Source: Mucilaginibacter sp. (GTDB taxonomy: Bacteria; Bacteroidota; Bacteroidia; Sphingobacteriales; Sphingobacteriaceae). From it: DNA of 48,751 nt. The DNA lies in NCBI GenBank assembly GCA_030445275.1, contig JAUCSE010000035.1, positions 1 to 48,751 on the forward strand, given 5' to 3'. Position numbers and translations under genes: made by a program. A model generated the notes under the pieces. That model was not told the origin of the DNA. It made no database searches and saw nothing but the letters and a program-made list of their open reading frames with translations. Within the stretch, counting starts at the first letter, position 1; the number at the start of each line of letters is the position of its first letter. Of the stretch, positions 25,319 through 34,312 are shown piece after piece.

Positions 25319-27622
25319 ATGATAAGTTTTACTAAAAAGTACAATACTCTGAAAGTAGTTTGCCTGTTGATCTGTATTGCTACTTTAAAAGTGCAGGCAC
25401 AGGAAGCATCCAAATTTCCACTGATCCCGTATCCAACTCAATTAACTGAGGGTAAGGGTGCTTTTGTTATTACCTGTAACACAGTTATCATTACGGCAAA
25501 GGAGTTTAATAATGAAGCCGTAGAATTGAATGACTTGTTGCTAAAAGGTTTAGGCAAACGTTTGCTTATATCAAAAAACAGTAAATCACACGCTATAAAG
25601 CTGATATATGATGCCACTATAACAGCACCAGAAGCTTACAAACTAAACATCAGTACACAACAACTTATCATAGCGGCTAAAGATCCTGCCGGTGTATTTC
25701 ATGCCATCGAAACTATAAGGCAACTATTGCCTGTTGCTATGGAGAAAGGTAAAATAAGTAAGCAACTTATTTTACCGGCAGTAACTATAGAAGATCAGCC
25801 TGCTTATGCCTGGAGGGGTATGCACCTGGACGTTTCCCGTCACTTTTTTTCGGTGAGCTATTTGAAGAAGTTTATTGACCGGATGGCTTTATACAAAATG
25901 AATAAACTTCATTTACACCTTACTGATGATCAGGGCTGGCGCATCGAAATAAAGAAATATCCAAAATTAACCGAAGAGGGGGCATGGCGCACTTTTAACA
26001 ACCAGGATTCAGCTTGTATGAAAAAAGCTAAAGATAATCCTGATTTTACTATTGATAAAGAGCACATCATCCAGCACAATGGCAAAACTCTGTACGGTGG
26101 CTTTTACACTCAACAGGAAATGAAAGGTGTTGTGGCTTATGCTGCTGCAAGGCATATTGATATTATCCCCGAAATTGATATGCCCGGACACATGATGGCG
26201 GCTATTAGTTCTTATCCATTTTTAACCTGCAATGGCGAAAATTCATGGGGTAAGTTATTTACCAAACCTATTTGCCCGGGTAATGAAACTACTTACGAGT
26301 TTGCACAAAACGTATTCAGCGAGATCATGGATATTTTCCCGTCAAAATACATCCATATTGGAGGCGACGAAGTTGACCGCAAGTCCTGGGGAGAATCTGA
26401 TGCCTGTAAAGCCTTAATGGCCCGTGAAGGTATAAAAGACCTGGCTGGCTTACAGAGCTATTTTATAAACCGTATGGAGAAGTTCTTTAACTCCAAAGGC
26501 AGAAAGTTGATTGGTTGGGACGAAATTATTGAAGGTGGTATCAGCCCTACAGCTATCATCATGTATTGGCGTGGCTGGGTGCCTGATGCACCTGTAAAAG
26601 CGGTTAAAAATGGTAACACGGTGATCATGACACCTGGTGAACCATTATACTTTGATTATCAGCCTGATCAATATTCTGTTTACAAAGTATATCACTTCAA
26701 TCCTATCCCTAAAGTTTTAAATGCAGAAGAAGCAAAGTCGATTATAGGTGCACAGGCAAACATCTGGACAGAAATGATCCCATCTGAAAAACGGGCTGAT
26801 TATATGTACATGCCCCGTATGACTGCCCTGGCCGAATTACTGTGGACAAATCAGCAGGATAAATACGATTCGTATTTAAAGCGCCTGGTTCAGCAATATA
26901 ACCGTATGGATGCCATGCATATCAATTATCGTTTGCCTGATTTGCCCAATTTATTAAACGAATATGTGTTTACTGATGAAGGTAAGTTAAGTATCGATAA
27001 GCCATTGCCGGATCTTACCATACGTTATACTACTGATGGTACTTTACCCGGCACAAAATCGCCGGAGCTGCCTTCGCCATTAAGCATAAAAAAAGCCGAA
27101 CAGATAAGGGTAGCTGCTTTTACCACTAATGGTACACGTGGCGATGTTTATAACCTGAATTATACCAAGCAAAATATGCTGGGCACGGTAAAAGTGGCCC
27201 CGCCAAAACCAGGATTGGTTTGTAGCTACTATAAAGCTTATTTTAAACAAACAGCTTTGATGAAAAATGCAAAGGTTGATAGTGTTTTTACAACCAGTAG
27301 TATCACCGTGCCATCAACAGTGAAAGCTCCATCATTTGGTATTGCTTATAAAGGTTATATCGATGTACCATCTGACGGTATTTATAGCTTTTACTTAACT
27401 TGCGATGATGGAGGCGTGTTAAAAATAGGGCCAACGGTTACGGTTGATAATGATGGAAATCACTCGGCCCAGGAAAGAAGCGGACAGGTAGCTTTAAAAA
27501 TGGGTCTGCACCCTTTCGCGCTCGATTTTATTGAGGGTGGCGGGGGCTATACTTTGAAACTTAAATACAGCTTAAATGGTTCGGCCCAGCAGGAGATCCC
27601 TGCGGAATGGTTTAAAAATTAA
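25319..27622 (+). CDS. GH20 beta-N-acetylhexosaminidase with PA14 domain
   Basis: Secreted exo-enzyme removing terminal beta-GlcNAc or beta-GalNAc by substrate-assisted catalysis. In 767 residues: Sec signal (1-28, ending VQAQ), GH20b domain (about 33-155), and the catalytic barrel (160-500) with HLHLTDDQGWR near 198-208 and the catalytic pair D350-E351 in YIHIGGDEVDRKSW. A chitobiase-type C-terminal domain (about 560-620, with TTDGTLPG) and a PA14-like sugar-binding domain (about 630-767) follow. It starts 11 bases after the GH2 stop and ends 9 bases before the next fucosidase, so the three are almost certainly one transcript. Confidence 0.94.
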   Translation: MISFTKKYNTLKVVCLLICIATLKVQAQEASKFPLIPYPTQLTEGKGAFVITCNTVIITAKEFNNEAVELNDLLLKGLGKRLLISKNSKSHAIKLIYDATITAPEAYKLNISTQQLIIAAKDPAGVFHAIETIRQLLPVAMEKGKISKQLILPAVTIEDQPAYAWRGMHLDVSRHFFSVSYLKKFIDRMALYKMNKLHLHLTDDQGWRIEIKKYPKLTEEGAWRTFNNQDSACMKKAKDNPDFTIDKEHIIQHNGKTLYGGFYTQQEMKGVVAYAAARHIDIIPEIDMPGHMMAAISSYPFLTCNGENSWGKLFTKPICPGNETTYEFAQNVFSEIMDIFPSKYIHIGGDEVDRKSWGESDACKALMAREGIKDLAGLQSYFINRMEKFFNSKGRKLIGWDEIIEGGISPTAIIMYWRGWVPDAPVKAVKNGNTVIMTPGEPLYFDYQPDQYSVYKVYHFNPIPKVLNAEEAKSIIGAQANIWTEMIPSEKRADYMYMPRMTALAELLWTNQQDKYDSYLKRLVQQYNRMDAMHINYRLPDLPNLLNEYVFTDEGKLSIDKPLPDLTIRYTTDGTLPGTKSPELPSPLSIKKAEQIRVAAFTTNGTRGDVYNLNYTKQNMLGTVKVAPPKPGLVCSYYKAYFKQTALMKNAKVDSVFTTSSITVPSTVKAPSFGIAYKGYIDVPSDGIYSFYLTCDDGGVLKIGPTVTVDNDGNHSAQERSGQVALKMGLHPFALDFIEGGGGYTLKLKYSLNGSAQQEIPAEWFKN

Positions 27623-27631
27623 ATATCTGCA

Positions 27632-29752
27632 ATGAAAAAGTTTATCAGTTTAGTAGTATTGCTTATTATAAGCAGTGTCCGGAGTTTTAGCCAGGCCCCG
27701 CCCAAACCTTATGGCCCCTTACCAACCCAGGGACAGTTAGACTGGCAGGAAACAAGCATGTATTGCATTATACATTATGGGCTTGATACCTATACCAATA
27801 AGGAATGGGGTTATGGTGATGAAGATCCTAAATTATTAAACCCCTCGCAATTTAGCGCTATGCAGATAGTTGCAGCTGCCAAAGCAGGTGGTTTTAAAGG
27901 CGTGGTTGTGGTGGCTAAACATCATGATGGTTTTTGCCTTTGGCCTACCAAAACAACAGAACATAATATATCTCAAAGTCCATATAAGAATGGTAAGGGC
28001 GATATGCTGCAGGAATACCGTGAAGCCTGCGATAAATTAGGCATAAAACTAGGCGTTTACTGCTCGCCTTGGGACAGGAACAATCCTAATTACGGTACAC
28101 CGGAGTACTTAAAGATATACCAGGAACAATTACGGGAACTATATACCAATTATGGTCCGTTATTTATATCCTGGCACGATGGCGCTAATGGTGGCGACGG
28201 TTATTACGGCGGCAAACGTGAGGTGCGCAAAATTGACAGATCGACTTATTACGATTGGAAAAACACCTGGGGCATTACGCGAAAGCTGCAACCCAATGCG
28301 GTAATATTTGGCGACGTAGGCCCCGATGTACGCTGGGTTGGTAACGAAAATGGTTTTGCAGGCGAAACCTGCTGGGCCACTTATACGCCTCATGCCCCCG
28401 ACGGAGGTAAAGAGCCCGGCAATGGCTATGTGAAAGATTATGAAGGCACAGAAGGTACCCGCAACGGTAAATTCTGGATGCCAGCCGAGTGTGATGTATC
28501 ATTAAGACCAGGATGGTTTTACCATAAAACGCAGGATGATGGTGTAAAATCGCCCTATACCTTACTTGATCTGTATTATAAAAGCGTAGGCCGCGGAGCA
28601 GCTCTTGATCTGGGTTTATCGCCCGACCAGCGAGGGATCATTAACGAGATTGATGTAAAATCATTAACTGAGTTTGGGAATTTGTTAAAACAAACCTTCG
28701 CGGTTAATCTGGCAAAGGGAGCAACGCTTACGGCCAGCAATGTTCGCGGCGCTAATAAAGCTAAATACGGTCCGCAATTTTTATTGGATAACGATCGGTA
28801 TACCTACTGGGCAACTGATGATAATGTAACCACGCCACAGTTGGTGGTAGATATGCATACGCCAAAAACATTTAGTGTGATCAGGCTGCGCGAAAACATA
28901 AAGCTGGGGCAACGGATTGATGCTTTTGCTGTTGATGCCTTTGTGAACGGCAAATGGCAGCAAATAGGCGCTGCAACCAATATAGGAGGTAACAGACTTA
29001 TCCGCTTAACTCAAGACATCACTTCAAGTAAAATAAGGTTACGCATTACAGGTGCGGCTGCAGGTATTGCATTAAGTGATCTTGGGGTTTTTAAAGAGCC
29101 TGTTCATTTATCAACTCCATCTATCACGCGTAATAAAGATGGTGAGGTAAGTATCGCTGCCAGTTCACCCGTGGGTGTAATACATTATACTATCAATGGT
29201 GATGAACCAACCCCATCATCACCATTATATGAAAAGCCATTCTCCTTTACTGATGCCGGGATAATAAAGGCAAGGGGTTTTGATGGTGATCATTATGGTG
29301 ATATTGCCTCACAGCCGTTTGGTTATGCCAAAGTTTCATGGAAAGTTATGGATGCAACCCCTGCGTTAGGAAATGAAACTAAACAGGCAAGCATTATTGA
29401 TGAAAATAGCAACTCAGTTTATAGTACGCTTAATGGTGAAAAAGATTCTATTGCATTTCCCCATTATATCAGTATTGATCTGGGCAAAACTCAAAAGATA
29501 AAAACCTTTGGCTACTTATCACGGCAGGATAAGCAACCGGAAGGAGTGGTTGACCGATACAATTTTTATATCAGTGTAGATGGAAAAGTTTGGATAAAGG
29601 AGGCTTCAGGCGAATTTTCCAATATCAAGGCCAACCCGATTGAACAAACAGTAACATTAGAGCATTCAGTTTATGCCCGATATTTCAAGTTCGAGGCCCT
29701 GCATGTAATTGCAGGAAATGGAATCACCGTTGCCGAATTAAGTGTTTATTAA
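27632..29752 (+). CDS. GH29 alpha-L-fucosidase with F5/8-type C modules (second copy)
   Basis: Secreted fucosidase of 706 residues, distinct from the first copy. Sec signal (1-20, ending SFSQ), catalytic barrel to about 350 with AKHHDGFCLWP (95-105) and nucleophile D183 in FISWHDGANG. An F5/8-type C (CBM32-like) module (about 355-485), a chitobiase-type domain with YTINGDEPTPSSPLY (about 500-560), and a second F5/8-type module to the end follow. The HDGANG motif and appended modules match the GH29-B branch, which prefers alpha-1,3/4-fucose in Lewis-type branches. Having both branches in one locus would cover core and antennary fucose; that division of labour is inference. Confidence 0.92.
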   Translation: MKKFISLVVLLIISSVRSFSQAPPKPYGPLPTQGQLDWQETSMYCIIHYGLDTYTNKEWGYGDEDPKLLNPSQFSAMQIVAAAKAGGFKGVVVVAKHHDGFCLWPTKTTEHNISQSPYKNGKGDMLQEYREACDKLGIKLGVYCSPWDRNNPNYGTPEYLKIYQEQLRELYTNYGPLFISWHDGANGGDGYYGGKREVRKIDRSTYYDWKNTWGITRKLQPNAVIFGDVGPDVRWVGNENGFAGETCWATYTPHAPDGGKEPGNGYVKDYEGTEGTRNGKFWMPAECDVSLRPGWFYHKTQDDGVKSPYTLLDLYYKSVGRGAALDLGLSPDQRGIINEIDVKSLTEFGNLLKQTFAVNLAKGATLTASNVRGANKAKYGPQFLLDNDRYTYWATDDNVTTPQLVVDMHTPKTFSVIRLRENIKLGQRIDAFAVDAFVNGKWQQIGAATNIGGNRLIRLTQDITSSKIRLRITGAAAGIALSDLGVFKEPVHLSTPSITRNKDGEVSIAASSPVGVIHYTINGDEPTPSSPLYEKPFSFTDAGIIKARGFDGDHYGDIASQPFGYAKVSWKVMDATPALGNETKQASIIDENSNSVYSTLNGEKDSIAFPHYISIDLGKTQKIKTFGYLSRQDKQPEGVVDRYNFYISVDGKVWIKEASGEFSNIKANPIEQTVTLEHSVYARYFKFEALHVIAGNGITVAELSVY

Positions 29753-29823
29753 TAAACTATTAAGCGTTGAGCATTATGTTTGGGGGGAATTATAAACCTC
29801 CATACTATTATCTATAATTATAA

Positions 29824-32100
29824 ATGAAAAAACAGATCTGTTTAGCCGGCTTACTGGCACTTTTTAACTTGAACTCATTTAGCCAGTCGCATAAAGCAAT
29901 ACCGGCCAATAAACCAGTAAACCTAACTCAATATGTTGATCCATATATTGGTACAGGTTTTCATGGGCACGTTTTTGTGGGGGCCAGTGTACCGTTTGGC
30001 GCTGTACAGTTAGGGCCAACCAACATTTCCCAGGGTTGGGATTGGTGCTCGGGCTATCATATATCTGATTCAACCATTATTGGCTTTCAGCATACCCATT
30101 TAAGTGGTACCGGCATTGGCGATCTGGGCGATATTTCATTTATGCCAACAACAGGCCAGGTAAATGTATTTAAGGGAACTGTCAAAGATCTGAAAAGTGG
30201 CTATGTTTCGCTGTTTAGTCATGATGATGAGGTGGTAAAACCGGGTTATTATAAAGTAAAACTAAAGCGTTATGATATTGGTGTTGAGCTTACCGCCAGT
30301 ACCAGGGTAGGGATGCACAAATACACTTTCCCAGCGTCAAACGATGCGCACATCATTATTGACCTGCAAGAGGGCATAGGTTGGGATAAGCCAATGGAAA
30401 CGTATATTAAACAAGTGGATAAAAACACCATCAGCGGTTATCGTTTTTCAAAAGGCTGGGCGGTTGATCAGCGTATTTACTTTACCGCGGTTTTCTCAAA
30501 ACCCATCAAAACGTTTGCTGTATATAACGGCACTACCAGTGCAACAGGTACACAGTTAAAAGGCGAAAAGGTTAAAGGTGTTATCAGTTTTAGCACAACA
30601 AAAGGCGAAGTTGTTTACGCCAAAGTAGGGATATCGCCCGTAAGTTCAGAAAATGCTACGCTGAACATTAAAGCAGAGATACCCGGATGGGATTTTAAAA
30701 AGGTAATAGGAGACGCGGATAAAGCCTGGAATAAACAATTAGAAACCATTACTATCAAAGCCGATTCACTTTCGCAGCTTAAAAAATTCTATACTGCTTT
30801 TTATCATACCATGATAGCCCCATCTATATTTAATGATGTAAATGGCGAGTATTGGGGTACTGATAAAAAGGTACATAAAAATGTAGGGTTTAATAATGTG
30901 ACCACTTTTTCTCTGTGGGATACCTACAGGGCGAATAATCCGCTGTCAACCATTATACATCCGGAGCATGTGAATGATATGATCAACTCTATGCTGGCTA
31001 TATACCAGCAGCAGGGTAGTTTGCCGGTTTGGCATTTAATGGCTAATGAAACCAATTGTATGGTGGGCTATAGCGCCGTACCGGTAGTGGCCGATGCGTT
31101 GCTAAAGGGTTATAAAGGGTTTGATGCCAATTTAGCATATGAAGCCATGAAAACTACTGCCATGCAGGATGCCCGTGGTATTAAGTTTGTAAAACGATTG
31201 GGTTATATACCTGCGGACAGCACTGCGGAGTCAGTTTCGATGGGAATGGAATATGCTATTGACGATTGGTGTATTGCCCAGGTAGCCAAAAAATTAGGCA
31301 AACAGGCCGATTACGAATATTTCAGTAAACGTGGCCAAAACTATAAAAACTATTACGACCCTAAGGCGGGCTTTATGCGTGGCCGTTTGTCTGAAACAGC
31401 ATGGCGTACACCTTACAGCCCCTTTGTTTCCATACACGAGCATGGTGACTTTACAGAGGGTAACGGCTGGCAATATACTTTTTTAGCGCCGCAGGATGTA
31501 GAGGGCTTGATCAGTTTGCTAGGAGGTGAGGCAAAGTTTAATACCAAACTCGATTCACTGTTTATTGCTCAGGGAGATATGGGGAAATTTAAATCGCCCG
31601 ATGTATCGGGTTTGATAGGGCAGTATGCACATGGTAATGAGCCTAGCCATCCCATGACTTATTTCTATGCTTATTCTGGCCAGCCATGGAAAACAGCAGA
31701 AAAAGTAAGGTATATTTTAGATGATTTTTATACCGACAAAACCGACGGTATTATTGGTAACGAAGATGTTGGCCAGATGTCGGCCTGGTATGTATTATCT
31801 GCACTGGGTTTTTATTCGGTTAACCCTGCAAACGGATTGTATGTTTTTGGTAGCCCGGTTATTAACGAGGCTACGTTAAAAGTGCAGGGTAATAAAACCT
31901 TCCACGTTGTGGTAAAAAACAATGGCCCAAAGAATAAGTATATTAATGCCATGAAGTTAAATGGTAAAACCTATAACAAAACCTATTTCGCACATACTGA
32001 TATCGTGAACGGCGGCGAACTAGTAATTACCATGGGGGATAAACCAGGTACAGTTTGGGGAGTAGGTGAGGCTAATAAGGCGGTGTCGGTATTGAAGTAG
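29824..32100 (+). CDS. GH92 alpha-mannosidase
   Basis: Secreted calcium-dependent exo-alpha-mannosidase of 758 residues trimming mannose from N-glycans or yeast mannan. Sec signal (1-21, ending SFSQ). Family landmarks are all present: FGAVQLGPTN and GFQHTHLSGTGIGDLGD in the N-terminal beta-sandwich, and SLWDTYRANNPL. The active-site stretch GNEPSHPMTYFYAYSGQPW near residue 600 and GIIGNEDVGQMSAWYVLSALG follow it. It begins 71 bases after the second fucosidase and closes the five-gene row. Linkage preference (1,2 / 1,3 / 1,4) cannot be read reliably. Confidence 0.95.
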   Translation: MKKQICLAGLLALFNLNSFSQSHKAIPANKPVNLTQYVDPYIGTGFHGHVFVGASVPFGAVQLGPTNISQGWDWCSGYHISDSTIIGFQHTHLSGTGIGDLGDISFMPTTGQVNVFKGTVKDLKSGYVSLFSHDDEVVKPGYYKVKLKRYDIGVELTASTRVGMHKYTFPASNDAHIIIDLQEGIGWDKPMETYIKQVDKNTISGYRFSKGWAVDQRIYFTAVFSKPIKTFAVYNGTTSATGTQLKGEKVKGVISFSTTKGEVVYAKVGISPVSSENATLNIKAEIPGWDFKKVIGDADKAWNKQLETITIKADSLSQLKKFYTAFYHTMIAPSIFNDVNGEYWGTDKKVHKNVGFNNVTTFSLWDTYRANNPLSTIIHPEHVNDMINSMLAIYQQQGSLPVWHLMANETNCMVGYSAVPVVADALLKGYKGFDANLAYEAMKTTAMQDARGIKFVKRLGYIPADSTAESVSMGMEYAIDDWCIAQVAKKLGKQADYEYFSKRGQNYKNYYDPKAGFMRGRLSETAWRTPYSPFVSIHEHGDFTEGNGWQYTFLAPQDVEGLISLLGGEAKFNTKLDSLFIAQGDMGKFKSPDVSGLIGQYAHGNEPSHPMTYFYAYSGQPWKTAEKVRYILDDFYTDKTDGIIGNEDVGQMSAWYVLSALGFYSVNPANGLYVFGSPVINEATLKVQGNKTFHVVVKNNGPKNKYINAMKLNGKTYNKTYFAHTDIVNGGELVITMGDKPGTVWGVGEANKAVSVLK

Positions 32101-32134
32101 AAACCCCTCTAAATCTCCCCGAAGGGGAGACTTT
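32101..32134. repeat. Small CTCCCC/GGGGAG hairpin repeat
   Basis: Directly after the GH92 stop, TCTCCCC (32114-32120), GAA and GGGGAGA (32124-32130) form a 7-bp GC-rich hairpin followed by CTTT. Sequences of this kind are scattered between genes in many Bacteroidota. Here it may also act as the terminator of the glycosidase transcript. Confidence 0.55.
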
Positions 32135-32150
32135 AAAAATATAAAACCAT

Positions 32151-32235
32151 GTCATTGCGAGGAGGAACGACGAAGCAATCGCGAACCGTGCAAGTCAACT
32201 TTGCCTAGTTCGCGATTGCCACGCTTCGCAATGAC
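32151..32235. repeat. GTCATTGCGAGG palindromic element, copy 1
   Basis: The left arm begins GTCATTGCGAGGAGGAACGA and the right arm ends GCTTCGCAATGAC. The interior also pairs (AATCGCGAAC with GTTCGCGATT). A related element with the same outer words lies at 47297-47385. It separates GH92 from the convergent L,D-transpeptidase gene. Confidence 0.7.
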
Positions 32236-32245
32236 ATATTTGGAT

Positions 32246-33901
32246 TTAATAACTCCCCTTGCCTGATATAATCATAGAAGCCAGCTGCTCATCCCTGTTA
32301 TAAATATCTTCACGGAAATTAAGCCTGTTGTCCCTGTCGGTAAAGGCGGTGAAATAAGCTATAAAAACGGGTGTTTTATGTTTGAGGGTTATTTGCTGTT
32401 CCTTACCCAGGTGCATAGCCTTGTTAATCCTGTCGGCGGTCCAGGTGGTATCATATTTTAATAAAAACGAAGCCAGTTTAGCAGGTTCGCCAACACGGAT
32501 GCAGCCATGGCTAAATGCCCTTGACGATTCGCCGAATAATGATTTTGACGGGGTATCATGTAAATAGATACTGTAACTGTTTGGAAAAAGAAATTTTACT
32601 AGTCCCAGGGAATTGGAGGGCCCCGGCTTTTGTTTGATGACCGGTAGGCCATTTTCTTTACCGGTGATGATCATATTATGCTCACTAACATAGTTACGAT
32701 TGCTTTTTATAGCGGGCAAAACCTCATTACGGATAATGCTTTCCGGTAAATTCCAGTAAGGGCTAAATACAATAAATTGCATTTCACCGTAAAAAATAAC
32801 CGTTTGATGCACCTTTTGACCAACCACTACATTACAGCTCCATAGTAAGCTATCGGCATGATAAACATGTAGCTTGAATTCAGGAATATTAACTGCCAGA
32901 TAATCGGAGCTCAGACTTATCGGGAGCCACCTGCATCGTTCCATATTAACCATAATCTGTTGCATGCGGCTTTTTAACGGCACATTTAATTCGGCAAGTG
33001 TACCTGCCCCTGCAATGCCATCGGCAGTTAAGCCATGCCTTTGCTGAAACTGTTTAAAAGCTTTCTTTAATTCATCATCATAAATATTATTTAAGGTATC
33101 GCCCTTAAAATCTTCCAGCTTATAAAGGCGCTTTTTTATTTGAACTATTACTGCTGACGAATCACCAGGTTTTAGTTTTTTATCAGGTACAATCGGGAGC
33201 CATTGATCCGTAGCATCAAGCTGACGATATTTCGCCAGGAAGCCCTTTAACAGATCATACTGTCTGTAAACCGGCTCAGGCAACGTGCTGCCCGGTTTGC
33301 CTGGTTTCTTTAGCAAACTATCCAGATAATCATTGTAGGACACTTTTTTTCGGGGAAGATACCAGTTTACTGCCTGGGTTACGGAGTCACTCATCCCCTG
33401 AAAAGCCAGTTTCGAAAAAACAAAATACTGTGCTGTGAGCATCAATTCAGTAGTAATATTTGTTTTGGCTTGTTTTGTTTTTGGATGAGCATCAAATATC
33501 AGGGAATCCAGTGATTTTGGATAGGGGATAGCTTTGTATACGCCTTCGTTTTGTAAATTGGTTAACCTGTCTGATAGGTTGCCGGCTTGTTCTATCAGTA
33601 CACCCTTGGCGTACCATGCATAGGCAAATTTACGCTTGCCGTAAAAAAAGTTAATATCCTTTGCATAGACATCAAATGCCGGATATTTTTTCAGGAAAGT
33701 GTCAATTTGTGAGCTGTCAAAAACAGCCTTTGTCTGGTCACTAAAGCTTCCGGGTATGGTTTTGTTCCATTCTTTAACCATTTTCTTTTTTACAGAATCA
33801 GCTTTTGATAAATGATGCTTTGTAATTTGCTTACAACTAAATAAAGCAGTTGAGCTTAGCAAAATAAGCAGTACATAATAATTGATTTGCCTGATTAACA
33901 T
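32246..33901 (-). CDS. L,D-transpeptidase, YcbB/LdtD type lipoprotein
   Basis: Peptidoglycan cross-linking enzyme (or protein-anchoring transpeptidase) attached to a membrane. The 551 residues start with a lipoprotein signal with lipobox cysteine C23 (TALFSC). A scaffold domain follows, then a peptidoglycan-binding domain near 250-306 (FQQRHGLTADGIAGAGTLAEL), and the YkuD catalytic domain from about 335. Its active site is intact: H465 and C467 in FSHGCIRVGEP, with the preceding HDTPSKSLF lid. Length and domain order match E. coli YcbB (LdtD). It is convergent with the glycosidase row and appears monocistronic. Confidence 0.93.
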   Translation of the reverse strand: MLIRQINYYVLLILLSSTALFSCKQITKHHLSKADSVKKKMVKEWNKTIPGSFSDQTKAVFDSSQIDTFLKKYPAFDVYAKDINFFYGKRKFAYAWYAKGVLIEQAGNLSDRLTNLQNEGVYKAIPYPKSLDSLIFDAHPKTKQAKTNITTELMLTAQYFVFSKLAFQGMSDSVTQAVNWYLPRKKVSYNDYLDSLLKKPGKPGSTLPEPVYRQYDLLKGFLAKYRQLDATDQWLPIVPDKKLKPGDSSAVIVQIKKRLYKLEDFKGDTLNNIYDDELKKAFKQFQQRHGLTADGIAGAGTLAELNVPLKSRMQQIMVNMERCRWLPISLSSDYLAVNIPEFKLHVYHADSLLWSCNVVVGQKVHQTVIFYGEMQFIVFSPYWNLPESIIRNEVLPAIKSNRNYVSEHNMIITGKENGLPVIKQKPGPSNSLGLVKFLFPNSYSIYLHDTPSKSLFGESSRAFSHGCIRVGEPAKLASFLLKYDTTWTADRINKAMHLGKEQQITLKHKTPVFIAYFTAFTDRDNRLNFREDIYNRDEQLASMIISGKGSY

Positions 33902-33990
33902 AAAGTAGGATAGTTTTTATAGGAAAGATAGGAAACAAAAAATAAAATAAATATTTATATAAATATATACTAAGTTTATAGACTTTGTAG

Positions 33991-33998
33991 TATATTTG
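33991..33998 (+). promoter_or_regulatory. Probable -7 promoter element of the cysteine-leader region
   Basis: TATATTTG exactly matches the TAnnTTTG -7 consensus of Bacteroidota. Transcription would start near 34004-34006, just upstream of the first leader ATG at 34020. A canonical TTTG -33 box is not seen at the right distance, so confidence is moderate. Confidence 0.45.
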
Positions 33999-34019
33999 AT
34001 TTTTATAACATTCAAAACC

Positions 34020-34109
34020 ATGCAGAGTAGCAAATTAACGCTTAACAAATATGCCTTTTTATATCAGCATGATATTAAAAAGATGACGGCTGTGCGTTGC
34101 TGTTGTTGA
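34020..34109 (+). CDS. Leader peptide 1, ends in three cysteines
   Basis: A 29-residue frame from ATG 34020 to TGA 34107-34109 ends ...DIKKMTAVRCCC, with codons TGC TGT TGT just before the stop. An internal ATG at 34083 would give an eight-residue peptide MTAVRCCC. Consecutive cysteine codons immediately before a stop are rare by chance. They are the hallmark of polycysteine upstream ORFs, known in mycobacteria to sense cysteine through ribosome stalling. It lies 16-30 bases past the predicted transcription start and about 225 bases upstream of the redoxin-like gene. The middle (FLYQHDI) resembles LLYHYHI in leader 2. Translation is predicted, not shown. Confidence 0.6.
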   Translation: MQSSKLTLNKYAFLYQHDIKKMTAVRCCC

Positions 34110-34176
34110 ACATTCTCCAACTGTACTCTTATTATATTCTCAGATTTTACTGATCTCATTATTTAACATATTTTTT

Positions 34177-34269
34177 ATGAACACTTATCTGGTTAATCAA
34201 ACTAACGTATCTGCAACAAACAGGTTGTTATATCATTACCATATAATTTATGGATTATGCAGTTGTTGA
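34177..34269 (+). CDS. Leader peptide 2, ends Cys-Ser-Cys
   Basis: A 30-residue frame from ATG 34177 to TGA 34267-34269 ends ...YHYHIIYGLCSC, with codons TGC AGT TGT before the stop. It follows leader 1 by 67 bases, has nearly the same length, and shares a Leu-Tyr-x-x-x-Ile segment with it, suggesting a duplicated leader. The cysteine codons lie directly downstream of one arm (34250-34258) of a stem whose other arm sits just before the redoxin start. This is the arrangement expected if ribosome stalling changed access to the downstream gene. Confidence 0.55.
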   Translation: MNTYLVNQTNVSATNRLLYHYHIIYGLCSC

Positions 34270-34312
34270 AGGTGAAACAATAAATCATCATATCAATAAA
34301 AATATAATCCAT
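34250..34312 (+). promoter_or_regulatory. Possible RNA switch stem linking leader 2 to the redoxin gene
   Basis: ATGGATTAT (34250-34258) is perfectly complementary to ATAATCCAT (34304-34312), with further partial pairing outward. The 5' arm overlaps the end of leader 2 just before its cysteine codons, and the 3' arm ends 21 bases before the ATG at 34334. No U-tract follows, so this would be a translational switch rather than an intrinsic terminator. The 45-base loop makes the stem weak on its own. Confidence 0.3.

Noticed and set aside
18749..32100. Classical polysaccharide utilisation locus
   Set aside because: No SusC/SusD pair, HTCS or anti-sigma/sigma regulator is encoded within or beside the glycosidase block in this window, so I describe it as a glycosidase cluster only.
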